From contig QIHH01000146.1 of assembly GCA_003230195.1 (NCBI GenBank), forward strand, positions 1 to 5,941: 5,941 nucleotides of DNA, written 5' to 3'. Positions 1 through 5,750 of this stretch are shown here, piece after piece (the stretch's first letter is position 1; every line of letters begins with the position of its first letter). Source of the stretch: Gammaproteobacteria bacterium. GTDB lineage: Bacteria > Pseudomonadota > Gammaproteobacteria > SZUA-140. A model generated the notes under the pieces. That model was not told where the DNA came from and made no database searches. It saw nothing but the letters and a program-made list of their open reading frames with translations. The translations under genes and the position numbers were made by a program.

Positions 1-2
1 CT

Positions 3-284
3 ACTGGCACCCCGGTCATCACGCCGATTGCGGGCACGGTAACCAATGTGGGTGACTATTTCTTCAATGGCAACTCAGTCTTCATCGACCATGGTCAGGG
101 GTTGATTACGATGTACCTGCACCTTGATCGTATTGATGTCAAAGAGGGGGATGTTCTACAACAGGGGGATGTACTCGGCACAGTAGGTGCCACCGGTCGT
201 GTCACCGGGCCGCATTTACACTGGGGCATTAGTCTGAATGACGCGCGCGTCGACCCGGCGCTGTTTCTTAGCGATGAAAAATAA
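3..284 (+). CDS. M23-family metallopeptidase, C-terminal part (5' end outside window)
   Basis: The reading frame is open from the left edge (first whole codon at 3) and ends at TAA 282-284, giving about 93 residues. It is the second half of an M23 (LytM/lysostaphin-type) zinc peptidase domain, which cuts peptide cross-links in peptidoglycan in the periplasm. Visible family features are GTPV..P..G.V near the edge, the strand motif DHGQGL followed by MYLHLD (the His at 120-122 is the usual third active-site His), and GPHLHWGI, whose HxH (213-215 and 219-221) supplies a zinc ligand and a catalytic His. The first zinc-binding motif (HxxxD) and any signal peptide would lie upstream and cannot be seen. 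The tail SLNDARVDPALFL matches the usual end of Gram-negative secreted M23 proteins, so the 3' end seems intact. A GTG at 48 is an internal codon, not the start. Family assignment is firm; the exact cleavage specificity is unknown. Confidence 0.9.
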   Translation, partial: TGTPVITPIAGTVTNVGDYFFNGNSVFIDHGQGLITMYLHLDRIDVKEGDVLQQGDVLGTVGATGRVTGPHLHWGISLNDARVDPALFLSDEK

Positions 285-306
285 CACCCATGATAGAGGT
301 GCCCTA

Positions 307-321
307 GAGACCTTTGCACGA
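307..321 (+). repeat. Solo copy of the IS5-like end sequence GAGACCTTTGCACGA
   Basis: These 15 bases are identical to the left end of the inverted-repeat element at 2368-2528, but similarity stops directly after them. A related octamer TGCACGAG follows at 327-334. No matching inverted end is seen nearby, so this is either a remnant of a lost element or a shared site. It lies between the M23 gene and the lipoprotein gene, upstream of the lipoprotein ribosome-binding site. Confidence 0.5.
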
Positions 322-367
322 TACAATGCACGAGTAAAAATGACTAATGACCACAGGAGCTGCATTT

Positions 368-835
368 ATGTTTCACCGTACCGCCACTGATAACAAAACA
401 CTTAATGGCTTCACCCAGTTCCTTTGCGCACTGACCGCATTGATTTTTTTAAGCGGCTGCGAGGTTGAAGTGCCGGTTGAGGAGTCAATCGCGGGCGTCG
501 ATAAAATACTGGAGATACGCAAGCAGGCGATCGAAAACAAAGACATGGCGCTTTATAAGTCCATTCTATTACCAGAATACTCTAGCAGTGGCGTACCACT
601 CGATAATGTCATTGGTGACCTCGAACGACTCTTTTCAACAGAAGAGCAGATTGAATTTATCTACCAAAAAGCACCACCGTCAATCGCAATGAACACCGCT
701 CGCGTGATTCATATGATTGAATACAAGCTGACTCCATCTGGTAAATCCAAAAAAATGCGTGAAACCATCCACCTGCGACGAGTCAATGATCAATGGTTCA
801 TTTCAGGTGGAATCATACTTGGCCTAACTTTGTAA
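368..835 (+). CDS. Small lipoprotein with NTF2-like fold, function unknown
   Basis: Predicted protein of 155 residues. I chose ATG 368 over the in-frame ATG 347 because AGGAG (355-359) lies 8 nt before it, whereas nothing similar precedes 347. The N-terminus is a hydrophobic signal segment (about residues 15-28) ending in the lipobox LSGC, so Cys31 should be lipidated by signal peptidase II after cleavage. Glu at the +2 position, with no Asp, predicts transport to the outer membrane. The mature part (about 125 residues) has the pattern of NTF2/SnoaL-like domains: a helix with IRKQAIENKDMALYKSIL, an aromatic/proline turn PEYSS, and strands ending in LRRVNDQWFISGGI. Such domains often bind small ligands or act as protein partners, but no catalytic residues can be assigned. 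The gene lies 83 nt after the M23 peptidase and 99 nt before the HD-GYP gene, all on the same strand. The lipoprotein call is strong, the fold call moderate, the role unknown. Confidence 0.8.
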   Translation: MFHRTATDNKTLNGFTQFLCALTALIFLSGCEVEVPVEESIAGVDKILEIRKQAIENKDMALYKSILLPEYSSSGVPLDNVIGDLERLFSTEEQIEFIYQKAPPSIAMNTARVIHMIEYKLTPSGKSKKMRETIHLRRVNDQWFISGGIILGLTL

Positions 836-934
836 GCAGAGGCAGCAAGCGATTTTTCATCAATAATTCAGCTTTCATCTGCATCAGCCGATGCTGCTAT
901 CATCGCAGTTGGATCATAGTCTCGTGTCAATTTT

Positions 935-2353
935 ATGAAACCCAGTATCAAAACAATTACCGTAAGAACACTGGTCAGCTTCCTGCTTGTATTGGCAGTC
1001 ATTATGTTGATCATCACCACGCTAAATTTCCGCGCGTTATCAAAACAGGCGCTGGAAGATCAGGCCCTTTCCTATGCCGAATTAGTCCGTGCCGGACTGA
1101 CTGCCCACATGAAGGCGGATATCATGGATAAGCGCGACTATTTCCTAGAGGAGATCCAACTGTTACACCAGATCAACCGCCTCACCGTGATTCGCAGTAA
1201 CGAAGTGAGTAATCAATTCGGCCCCGGCCGTGCCATGGAACATGAAGTGGATAACGTGGATGCGATTGCACGCAGGGCCTTTGAAACGATGGAGCCGGTC
1301 TTCGTACTGAGCGAATTCTCATATAACCCAACGATTCGTGCCGTCGTGCCATACATCGCCTCACCAGCCGGCTCACTCAACTGCCTTGCCTGCCATAATG
1401 TCACTGAAGGAACCGTACTCGGTGCCGTGGATATTGAGATGGATGCATCAAAATATCGCAACCATTCACTGATGGTCATCGCCGGTATGTTGGTTGTCTC
1501 ATTTGTCTTCATGCTATTAATTTTGATCAACACCAAACGCACTATTCAACGCCATGTACAAGGGCCACTCGACACTCTTATTGATAAAGCGATGACTGCC
1601 TACGTGAAAAAAGAACCGGTCAGCCCTGACCAGTTTGCAACGGCAGAGTTTAGTAATGTTGCCAATGAGATAAACCTGTTCAACTCGAAGATTATTGCAC
1701 ACCAAGATCTATTGCAGCAGAAAAATGATGAGCTGATTGCTCTGAACGATGAAATAGATAAAACCCTGCGTGAAACGGTTTTTACCATGGGAGTCATTGA
1801 AGAACAGCGTTCCAAAGAGACCAGCAATCATACCCAACGCGTATCGCTCTATAGCCAGTTGCTGGCGCGTAAATTAGGCCTGCCAAACCAGGAAATCGAT
1901 CTGATCGCCGCTGCCGCACCACTGCATGATCTCGGCAAAATAGGTATCCCAGACAGCATTTTATTGAAGCCTGGACGCCTCACCGATGAAGAATATAAGA
2001 TCATGAAAAACCACACTCGCATCGGCTATACCATGTTGAGCCATTCCGAACGTAGCATTCTCAAAACCGGGGCTATTATCGCCCTGCAACATCATGAAAA
2101 GTGGGATGGTAGCGGCTACCCTCAAGGGTTGAAAGGCGAAGAGATTCATATCTACGGGCGGATCATTGCATTGGCGGATGTTTTTGATGCATTAGCATTC
2201 AGAAGGGTTTATAAAGAAGCATGGGAGCCTGCCCGAGTCATCTCATGGGTAAAGGAACAGCGTGGCAAACATTTTGACCCAACACTGGTTGATATTTTTC
2301 TTGAAAGTCAGGATGAAATCACGGACATTATGAAACGCTACCCGGCCGATTGA
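935..2353 (+). CDS. Membrane HD-GYP c-di-GMP phosphodiesterase with periplasmic c-type heme sensor domain
   Basis: A 472-residue inner-membrane signalling protein. ATG 935 is the only upstream-most start, since an in-frame TAG lies at 917-919; no clear Shine-Dalgarno is present. Order of parts: TM helix (about 11-29); periplasmic domain (about 30-177) with a single CLACH heme-c motif at Cys150-Cys153-His154, followed by EGTVLGAVDIEMD; TM helix (about 178-199); linker and coiled coil (about 205-285); HD-GYP domain (about 285-455). The catalytic part shows E295xxxH299, HDLGKIGIPD (H331, D332, K335), H360, HHEKWDGSGYP (H386, H387, GYP 394-396) and ADVFDAL (D415), so all expected metal ligands are present, including the Glu associated with trinuclear HD-GYP enzymes. 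Such domains hydrolyse cyclic di-GMP to pGpG or GMP. The usual DALTSDRPYK segment reads DALAFRRVYK, keeping Arg424 and Lys427. The sensor resembles DUF3365/Tll0287-like or Cache-like heme sensors, but I cannot tell which. Redox or gas sensing is inference. Confidence 0.9.
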   Translation: MKPSIKTITVRTLVSFLLVLAVIMLIITTLNFRALSKQALEDQALSYAELVRAGLTAHMKADIMDKRDYFLEEIQLLHQINRLTVIRSNEVSNQFGPGRAMEHEVDNVDAIARRAFETMEPVFVLSEFSYNPTIRAVVPYIASPAGSLNCLACHNVTEGTVLGAVDIEMDASKYRNHSLMVIAGMLVVSFVFMLLILINTKRTIQRHVQGPLDTLIDKAMTAYVKKEPVSPDQFATAEFSNVANEINLFNSKIIAHQDLLQQKNDELIALNDEIDKTLRETVFTMGVIEEQRSKETSNHTQRVSLYSQLLARKLGLPNQEIDLIAAAAPLHDLGKIGIPDSILLKPGRLTDEEYKIMKNHTRIGYTMLSHSERSILKTGAIIALQHHEKWDGSGYPQGLKGEEIHIYGRIIALADVFDALAFRRVYKEAWEPARVISWVKEQRGKHFDPTLVDIFLESQDEITDIMKRYPAD

Positions 2354-2367
2354 TAACAAGCTGCAAC

Positions 2368-2528
2368 GAGACCTTTGCACGAGCAGGGATTTTGTTCTCT
2401 GGTACCAACAGTAGGCGCTTTAAGCGAGGTAAAAGCACACGGCATGAGAGAGTTTATCGCTATAAATGACCGATTGAGACCGCTGTTAACGCCGTCAGAG
2501 AACAAAAGAACAATCGTGCAAAAATCCC
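2368..2528. mobile_element. 161-bp MITE-like element with IS5-type ends, no transposase
   Basis: The left end GAGACCTTTGCACGA (2368-2382) and the inverted right end (2514-2528, reading GGGATTTTTGCACGA on the minus strand) match at 12 of 15 bases. Further in, TTTTGTTCTCTG (2390-2401) is matched perfectly by CAGAGAACAAAA (2496-2507), and a weaker AACAG pairing follows, so the imperfect inverted repeat reaches about 40-45 bases. The interior has no transposase coding; the frame open across it is not protein-like. From memory, IS5-family elements such as the IS1106 group begin GAGACCTTTGCA, so this is probably a derivative mobilised in trans. CAAC occurs at 2364-2367 and again at 2530-2533, one base off the right end; it may be a degraded target duplication. 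It fills most of the gap between the HD-GYP gene and the small membrane protein gene. The inverted repeat is seen directly; the family link is inference. Confidence 0.65.
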
Positions 2529-2552
2529 ACAACAACTTTAAAGAGAAGCATC

Positions 2553-2693
2553 ATGCAAAGCGATTGGTTACGAGAAAACATGCTAATGATACTATCGATC
2601 ATTGGTGTGGCTGCGACAGCCTGTGTCGGCGGAATTTTTGTGCTCTATTTTATGATCAAACGAAAAATCAAACAAAAGAACGCTGCAAAATAG
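2553..2693 (+). CDS. Small single-helix membrane protein (46 aa), function unknown
   Basis: ATG 2553 to TAG 2691-2693 encodes 46 residues. The start is preceded by a purine-rich AAAGAGAAG (2540-2548), an acceptable though close ribosome-binding site. The layout is clear: a short polar N-terminus (MQSDWLREN), one hydrophobic helix of about 24 residues (roughly 10-34, containing LSIIGVAATACVGGIFVLYF), then a strongly basic tail (IKRKIKQKNAAK). By the positive-inside rule the tail should be cytoplasmic and the N-terminus periplasmic. The helix holds a GVAATACVGG small-residue stretch that could support helix packing. It lies 25 nt after the IS5-like element and 47 nt before zapE on the same strand, so it could be co-transcribed with zapE. 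I do not recognise the family. An overlapping longer frame (2375-2698) crosses the mobile element and lacks protein-like features, so I prefer this one. Confidence 0.65.
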   Translation: MQSDWLRENMLMILSIIGVAATACVGGIFVLYFMIKRKIKQKNAAK

Positions 2694-2740
2694 TCTGATT
2701 GGCTACCTTATCCATCTCGTGATATTACCGCTATTTAATT

Positions 2741-3820
2741 GTGAGTATTAAACAGCACTATCAAACCGCTATTGCAGAACTGGGATATCAGCGAGACCCT
2801 GAACAGGCAAACGCCATTGAGCATTTCCAGCGCCTCTCTATTGAATTGCTTGCCTCGCCAAAGACAACAAGCTTTCTTAGTCGTACATTAAACAAAACAC
2901 CTGAGTCCACACAAGGGCTTTACCTGTGGGGCGGCCCTGGTCGCGGCAAAACATATCTGATGGATCTCTTCTATCACCACCTGCCAATGCAGCAAAAGCA
3001 GCGCCTCCACTTTCATCAGTTCATGCACAATGTGCACGCGGAACTGGCGACCATCAATAACCAACAAGCGCCGCTTGCGGTGATTGGCAAACGTATTGCT
3101 GAAAAGACGCGCATTCTTTGTCTGGATGAATTTTATGTTGCCGACATTGGTGATGCAATGTTGCTCGCTGGCCTGCTTGAGGCACTCTTTGCCAATCAGG
3201 TGATACTGGTGACAACTTCAAATACAATCCCTGACAGCCTCTACCGAGGCGGACTGCAACGAGAGCGTTTTTTACCCGCGATTGCACTGCTCAAAACACA
3301 TACTCAATTGATAAGAATGGAGCAAGGGGATGATTATCGCTTACAGGCAACAAGTGAGACAGCCTTTAAGCGCTATCAAATATGCGATCAGGCCAGTGCT
3401 CAAGAACTGATGAAGCAGCAATTCCAATGTTTAACCGGTAGTGCATTTGAAAAACGAGCAATATCAATCAAGATCAACGGCCGTGAACTTCCGCTCATCG
3501 CAGAACATGATGATTTAATATGGTTCAATTTCAACACGCTGTGTGAAACCCCACGCGCAGCCGCTGACTACCTCGAAATCGCAAACCGCTACCAACGCCT
3601 GATGATTACCTACATACCCATCATGGATGAAGCATTGGATAACGCTGCGATTCGTTTTATCCACCTCATTGATGCGATCTATGACAACAAAATAGTGTTG
3701 ATCACGACCGCAGCCGCCATCCCTCAACAGCTTTACACTGGCAGCCATCACACCAACAGTTTTAAACGCACCATAAGTCGCCTTTGCGAAATGGAACATT
3801 ACGACTATTCCACTCGCTAG
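2741..3820 (+). CDS. zapE: ZapE, AFG1-like AAA+ ATPase of cell division
   Basis: A 359-residue protein, close to the roughly 375 of E. coli ZapE (YhcM). GTG 2741 is chosen because an in-frame TGA (2720-2722) lies just upstream with no ATG between; the ribosome-binding site is weak. ZapE is a cytoplasmic P-loop ATPase that associates with the FtsZ ring, destabilises FtsZ polymers in the presence of ATP and is needed under stress or low oxygen in E. coli; relatives of mitochondrial Afg1/LACE1 share the fold. Seen here: Walker A GGPGRGKT (64-71) after LYLW, TYLMDLFY, HFHQFMHNVH (91-99), Walker B LCLDEFYV (126-133), DIGDAM, sensor-1 region TTSN (158-161), GLQRERFLPAI (171-181) with candidate arginine fingers, DYR (198-200), and the C-terminal FKRTISRLCEM (341-351). 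Walker A has Pro where Val is common (GGVGRGKT). The stop codon TAG is shared with the first base of the following mobile element; see that entry. Identification is secure. Confidence 0.95.
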   Translation: MSIKQHYQTAIAELGYQRDPEQANAIEHFQRLSIELLASPKTTSFLSRTLNKTPESTQGLYLWGGPGRGKTYLMDLFYHHLPMQQKQRLHFHQFMHNVHAELATINNQQAPLAVIGKRIAEKTRILCLDEFYVADIGDAMLLAGLLEALFANQVILVTTSNTIPDSLYRGGLQRERFLPAIALLKTHTQLIRMEQGDDYRLQATSETAFKRYQICDQASAQELMKQQFQCLTGSAFEKRAISIKINGRELPLIAEHDDLIWFNFNTLCETPRAAADYLEIANRYQRLMITYIPIMDEALDNAAIRFIHLIDAIYDNKIVLITTAAAIPQQLYTGSHHTNSFKRTISRLCEMEHYDYSTR

Positions 3821-3849
3821 GGTCTGTTGACGTTTCATTTTCACCACTG
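3820..3849 (+). repeat. Left terminal inverted repeat of the 265-bp element
   Basis: Thirty bases beginning GGGTCTGTTGACG; the first G also completes the zapE stop codon TAG. It pairs with 4055-4084 with one mismatch. The TA just outside is 3818-3819. Confidence 0.9.
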
Positions 3850-3948
3850 TTGCGCCTGAAAAATTGCCAATCAAGGCGCGAGGAGAGAGGTTTGGTCACT
3901 CCCACATGAACGACGAGCAACACCGAGTGGCATTTTTTCAGGCGCAAC
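3849..3948 (+). repeat. Inner hairpin 1 of the 265-bp element
   Basis: Arms 3849-3868 and 3929-3948 are complementary at 19 of 20 positions, with a 60-nt loop region that contains a further short CACTC/GAGTG pairing (3897-3901, 3925-3929). The arms hold an A-run and a T-run, but the T-run is inside the stem rather than after it, so this is not a standard intrinsic terminator. Confidence 0.8.
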
Positions 3949-3955
3949 CCGAAGG

Positions 3956-4055
3956 GCTGAGCCGCTTTTTTCGCCCTACTGCGTTGTCAGGCGCTTATGT
4001 AGAATGACTACACTTCGCTTCTTCTGCCTTGTAGGACGGAAAAAGCGACTCCAGC
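3956..4055 (+). repeat. Inner hairpin 2 of the 265-bp element
   Basis: Base pairs GCTG/CAGC (3956-3959 with 4052-4055), then CGCTTTTTTCGCCCTAC (3963-3979) with 4031-4047 at 15 of 17 positions, both differences compatible with G-U pairing in one RNA strand. A small apex stem TGTAG-aatga-CTACA sits at 3998-4012. The span is 100 nt, the same as hairpin 1. Confidence 0.75.
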
Positions 4056-4084
4056 AGTGATGAAAATGAAACGTCAACAGACCC
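4055..4084 (-). repeat. Right terminal inverted repeat of the 265-bp element
   Basis: Reverse complement of 3820-3849 with one mismatch. It is followed by the TA flank at 4085-4086 and then by about 47 bases of ordinary sequence before the fumarase start. Confidence 0.9.
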
Positions 4085-4133
4085 TAAACAGTGAACGCTT
4101 TACCATCTCGTCCGCTCTGGGCTATGATGATTG

Positions 4134-5750
4134 ATGGCTGAATTTCACTACACCAATCCACTGCCGCTGGGCGATGATAAAACAGACTATCGCCTGCTGA
4201 CCGACAAACATGTTTCAACCAGCGGATTTGAAGGACACCCAATACTTAAGATAGATGAAGCGGCGCTCACACTGCTCACCTCCACCGCAATCAATGATAT
4301 TTCACACCTTTACCGCAGCAGCCACCTACAGCAACTGCGCAATATTCTAAATGACAGCAGCGCTTCTGAGAATGACCACTTTGTTGCAATGGAACTACTA
4401 CGTAACGCAAACATCGCAGCAGGCATGGTATTGCCCGGCTGCCAGGACACTGGCAGCGCTATTATCATGGGAAAGAAAGGCCAGCAGGTGTGGACCGGCG
4501 GCAATGACCGCGAGGCGATTTCACGCGGTGTCTATCAGGCCTACAACGACCACAACCTGCGCTTTTCGCAGATGGCGCCACTGACCTTTTTTGATGAAAA
4601 GAATACCGGCACTAATCTTCCTGCGCAGATCGACATTGAAGCGGTAGAAGGCGGTAGTTATAAGTTTCTATTGATGACCAAGGGCGGCGGCTCTGCCAAT
4701 AAAACCTTTCTATTTCAGGAGACCCGAGCACTGCTCAACCCCAAAAACCTCTTTGCCTTTTTAACTGAAAAATTAAAGATGCTGGGCACCTCTGCCTGCC
4801 CCCCCTACCATCTTGCGATTGTGGTCGGCGGCACTTCCGCAGAAGCTAACTTAAAAATGGTGAAACTCGCCTCAGCACATTACCTCGACACCCTGCCACA
4901 CCGTGGCAATGAGTTTGGTCAGGCATTTAGAGATACCGAGCTGGAAATTCAGATACTGAGACTGACGCAACAACTCGGTATCGGCGCGCAGTTTGGTGGC
5001 AAATATTTTGCCCATGACATTCGCGTGATACGCCTGCCTCGTCATGGTGCCTCATGCCCGGTAGGCATTGGCGTCTCCTGCTCTGCCGATCGCAATATTC
5101 TTGGGCATATCGATCGCGATGGGGTCTGGCTTGAACAGCTGGAACGTGACCCGGCTCGTTTTCTACCTGAAGTGACAACAGACACGCTCTCAAATGACGT
5201 GGTGCATATCGACCTCAACCAGCCAATGAACAAGATCCGCGAAACACTCTCCCTGCACCCCATCAAAACGCGCCTGATGCTCAGCGGCCCGATCATCGTG
5301 GCACGCGATATTGCCCATGCAAAGATCAAAGAGCGACTTGATAACGGTGAGGGCATTCCCGACTATTTCAAAGATCACATCATCTACTACGCAGGCCCAG
5401 CCAAGACGCCCGACGGTTACGCCTCCGGCTCCTTTGGCCCCACGACTGCCGGGCGCATGGATAGCTATGTCGAACTCTTTCAGCAACATGGCGCATCGCT
5501 GGTGATGCTGGCTAAAGGCAACCGCAGTCGTGCCGTCACCGAATCATGCCAATCAAAGGGCGGCTTCTATCTCGGCTCAATCGGCGGTGCCGCTGCCCTT
5601 CTTGCCGAAGCGTGCATCCGCAAAGTAGAAGTGATTGACTACCCTGAGCTCGGCATGGAAGCAGTTCATCGCATTGAAGTTGAAAATTTCCCCGCCTTCA
5701 TCATCGTTGACGACAAAGGCAAAGATTTTTTTGCTGAACTAGGGATTTAA
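4134..5750 (+). CDS. fumA: Class I fumarate hydratase, [4Fe-4S], FumA/FumB type
   Basis: A 538-residue cytoplasmic enzyme (E. coli FumA is 548) that interconverts fumarate and (S)-malate in the TCA cycle. ATG 4134 is preferred; only TTG 4131 could lie upstream, because TGA 4128-4130 closes the frame. No good Shine-Dalgarno is seen. The N-terminal cluster domain carries the three expected cluster cysteines: Cys103 in LPGCQDTG, Cys222 in TSACPPYH and Cys316 in VSCSADRN. Their spacing (119 and 94 residues) agrees with what I recall for E. coli FumA (105, 224, 318). Other family segments are GGGSANKTFLFQ, GGTSAEANLK and QFGGKYFAHDIRVIRLPRHGASCP. The C-terminal domain (from about 375) has LSGPIIVARDIAHAKI, YYAGPAKTP, GSFGPTTAGRMD and AKGNRS. 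Both domains are in one chain, unlike the two-subunit form. The labile cluster makes such enzymes sensitive to oxygen and superoxide. FumA and FumB cannot be told apart by sequence here; the symbol denotes the class. The native promoter is not identified. Confidence 0.95.
   Translation: MAEFHYTNPLPLGDDKTDYRLLTDKHVSTSGFEGHPILKIDEAALTLLTSTAINDISHLYRSSHLQQLRNILNDSSASENDHFVAMELLRNANIAAGMVLPGCQDTGSAIIMGKKGQQVWTGGNDREAISRGVYQAYNDHNLRFSQMAPLTFFDEKNTGTNLPAQIDIEAVEGGSYKFLLMTKGGGSANKTFLFQETRALLNPKNLFAFLTEKLKMLGTSACPPYHLAIVVGGTSAEANLKMVKLASAHYLDTLPHRGNEFGQAFRDTELEIQILRLTQQLGIGAQFGGKYFAHDIRVIRLPRHGASCPVGIGVSCSADRNILGHIDRDGVWLEQLERDPARFLPEVTTDTLSNDVVHIDLNQPMNKIRETLSLHPIKTRLMLSGPIIVARDIAHAKIKERLDNGEGIPDYFKDHIIYYAGPAKTPDGYASGSFGPTTAGRMDSYVELFQQHGASLVMLAKGNRSRAVTESCQSKGGFYLGSIGGAAALLAEACIRKVEVIDYPELGMEAVHRIEVENFPAFIIVDDKGKDFFAELGI

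Larger units (their letters stand above)
3820..4084. mobile_element. 265-bp MITE with 30-bp terminal inverted repeats and TA flanks
   Basis: The ends 3820-3849 and 4055-4084 are inverted repeats starting GGGTCTGTTGACGTTTC, matching at 29 of 30 bases (one difference at 3844). A TA dinucleotide flanks both sides (3818-3819 and 4085-4086), as expected for target duplication by IS630/Tc1-mariner-type transposases. No transposase or other coding is visible inside. The interior consists of two hairpins, each spanning 100 nt: arms 3849-3868 with 3929-3948 (19 of 20 paired, GTTGCGCCTGAAAAA type) and arms 3963-3979 with 4031-4047 (15 of 17, with GCTG/CAGC at the base 3956-3959/4052-4055 and an apex TGTAG/CTACA at 3998-4012). 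The whole element should fold as a three-arm structure. It accounts for nearly all of the 313-base zapE-fumarase gap. The right-hand inner hairpin resembles repeats I recall from other gammaproteobacteria, from memory only. Confidence 0.85.

Noticed and set aside
347..367. In-frame upstream ATG for the lipoprotein
   Set aside because: No ribosome-binding site precedes it, while AGGAG is ideally placed for ATG 368, and the signal peptide is of normal length from there.
881..894. Hairpin GCATC-AGCC-GATGC between the lipoprotein and HD-GYP genes, considered as a terminator
   Set aside because: The stem is only 5 bp and no T-run follows, so it is not an intrinsic terminator.
873..903. Possible promoter before the HD-GYP gene: TTTCAT, 19-base spacer, TATCAT with an extended TG motif
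   Set aside because: The -35 match is weak and the spacer long; a match of this quality is expected often by chance.
2375..2698. A 107-codon open frame on the plus strand spanning the IS5-like element and the following region
   Set aside because: It begins inside the mobile element's end, has low-complexity basic composition with no domain, and overlaps the better-supported 46-residue membrane protein in another frame.
2699..2728. Possible promoter before zapE: TTGGCT, 18-base spacer, TATTAC
   Set aside because: Only 4 of 6 matches in each box, and the start point would be a few bases from the GTG codon.
3849..3948. Hairpin with T-run considered as the zapE terminator
   Set aside because: The T-run is within the stem and the loop is about 60 nt; the hairpin is better explained as part of the mobile element.
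4100..4128. Possible promoter before fumarase: TTACCA, 17-base spacer, TATGAT
   Set aside because: Transcription would start at about the ATG itself, leaving no leader; without other support it is likely accidental.
5042..5489. Long minus-strand open frames inside the fumarase gene
   Set aside because: They lie opposite a clearly conserved gene and show no protein family pattern; they are shadows of its codon use.
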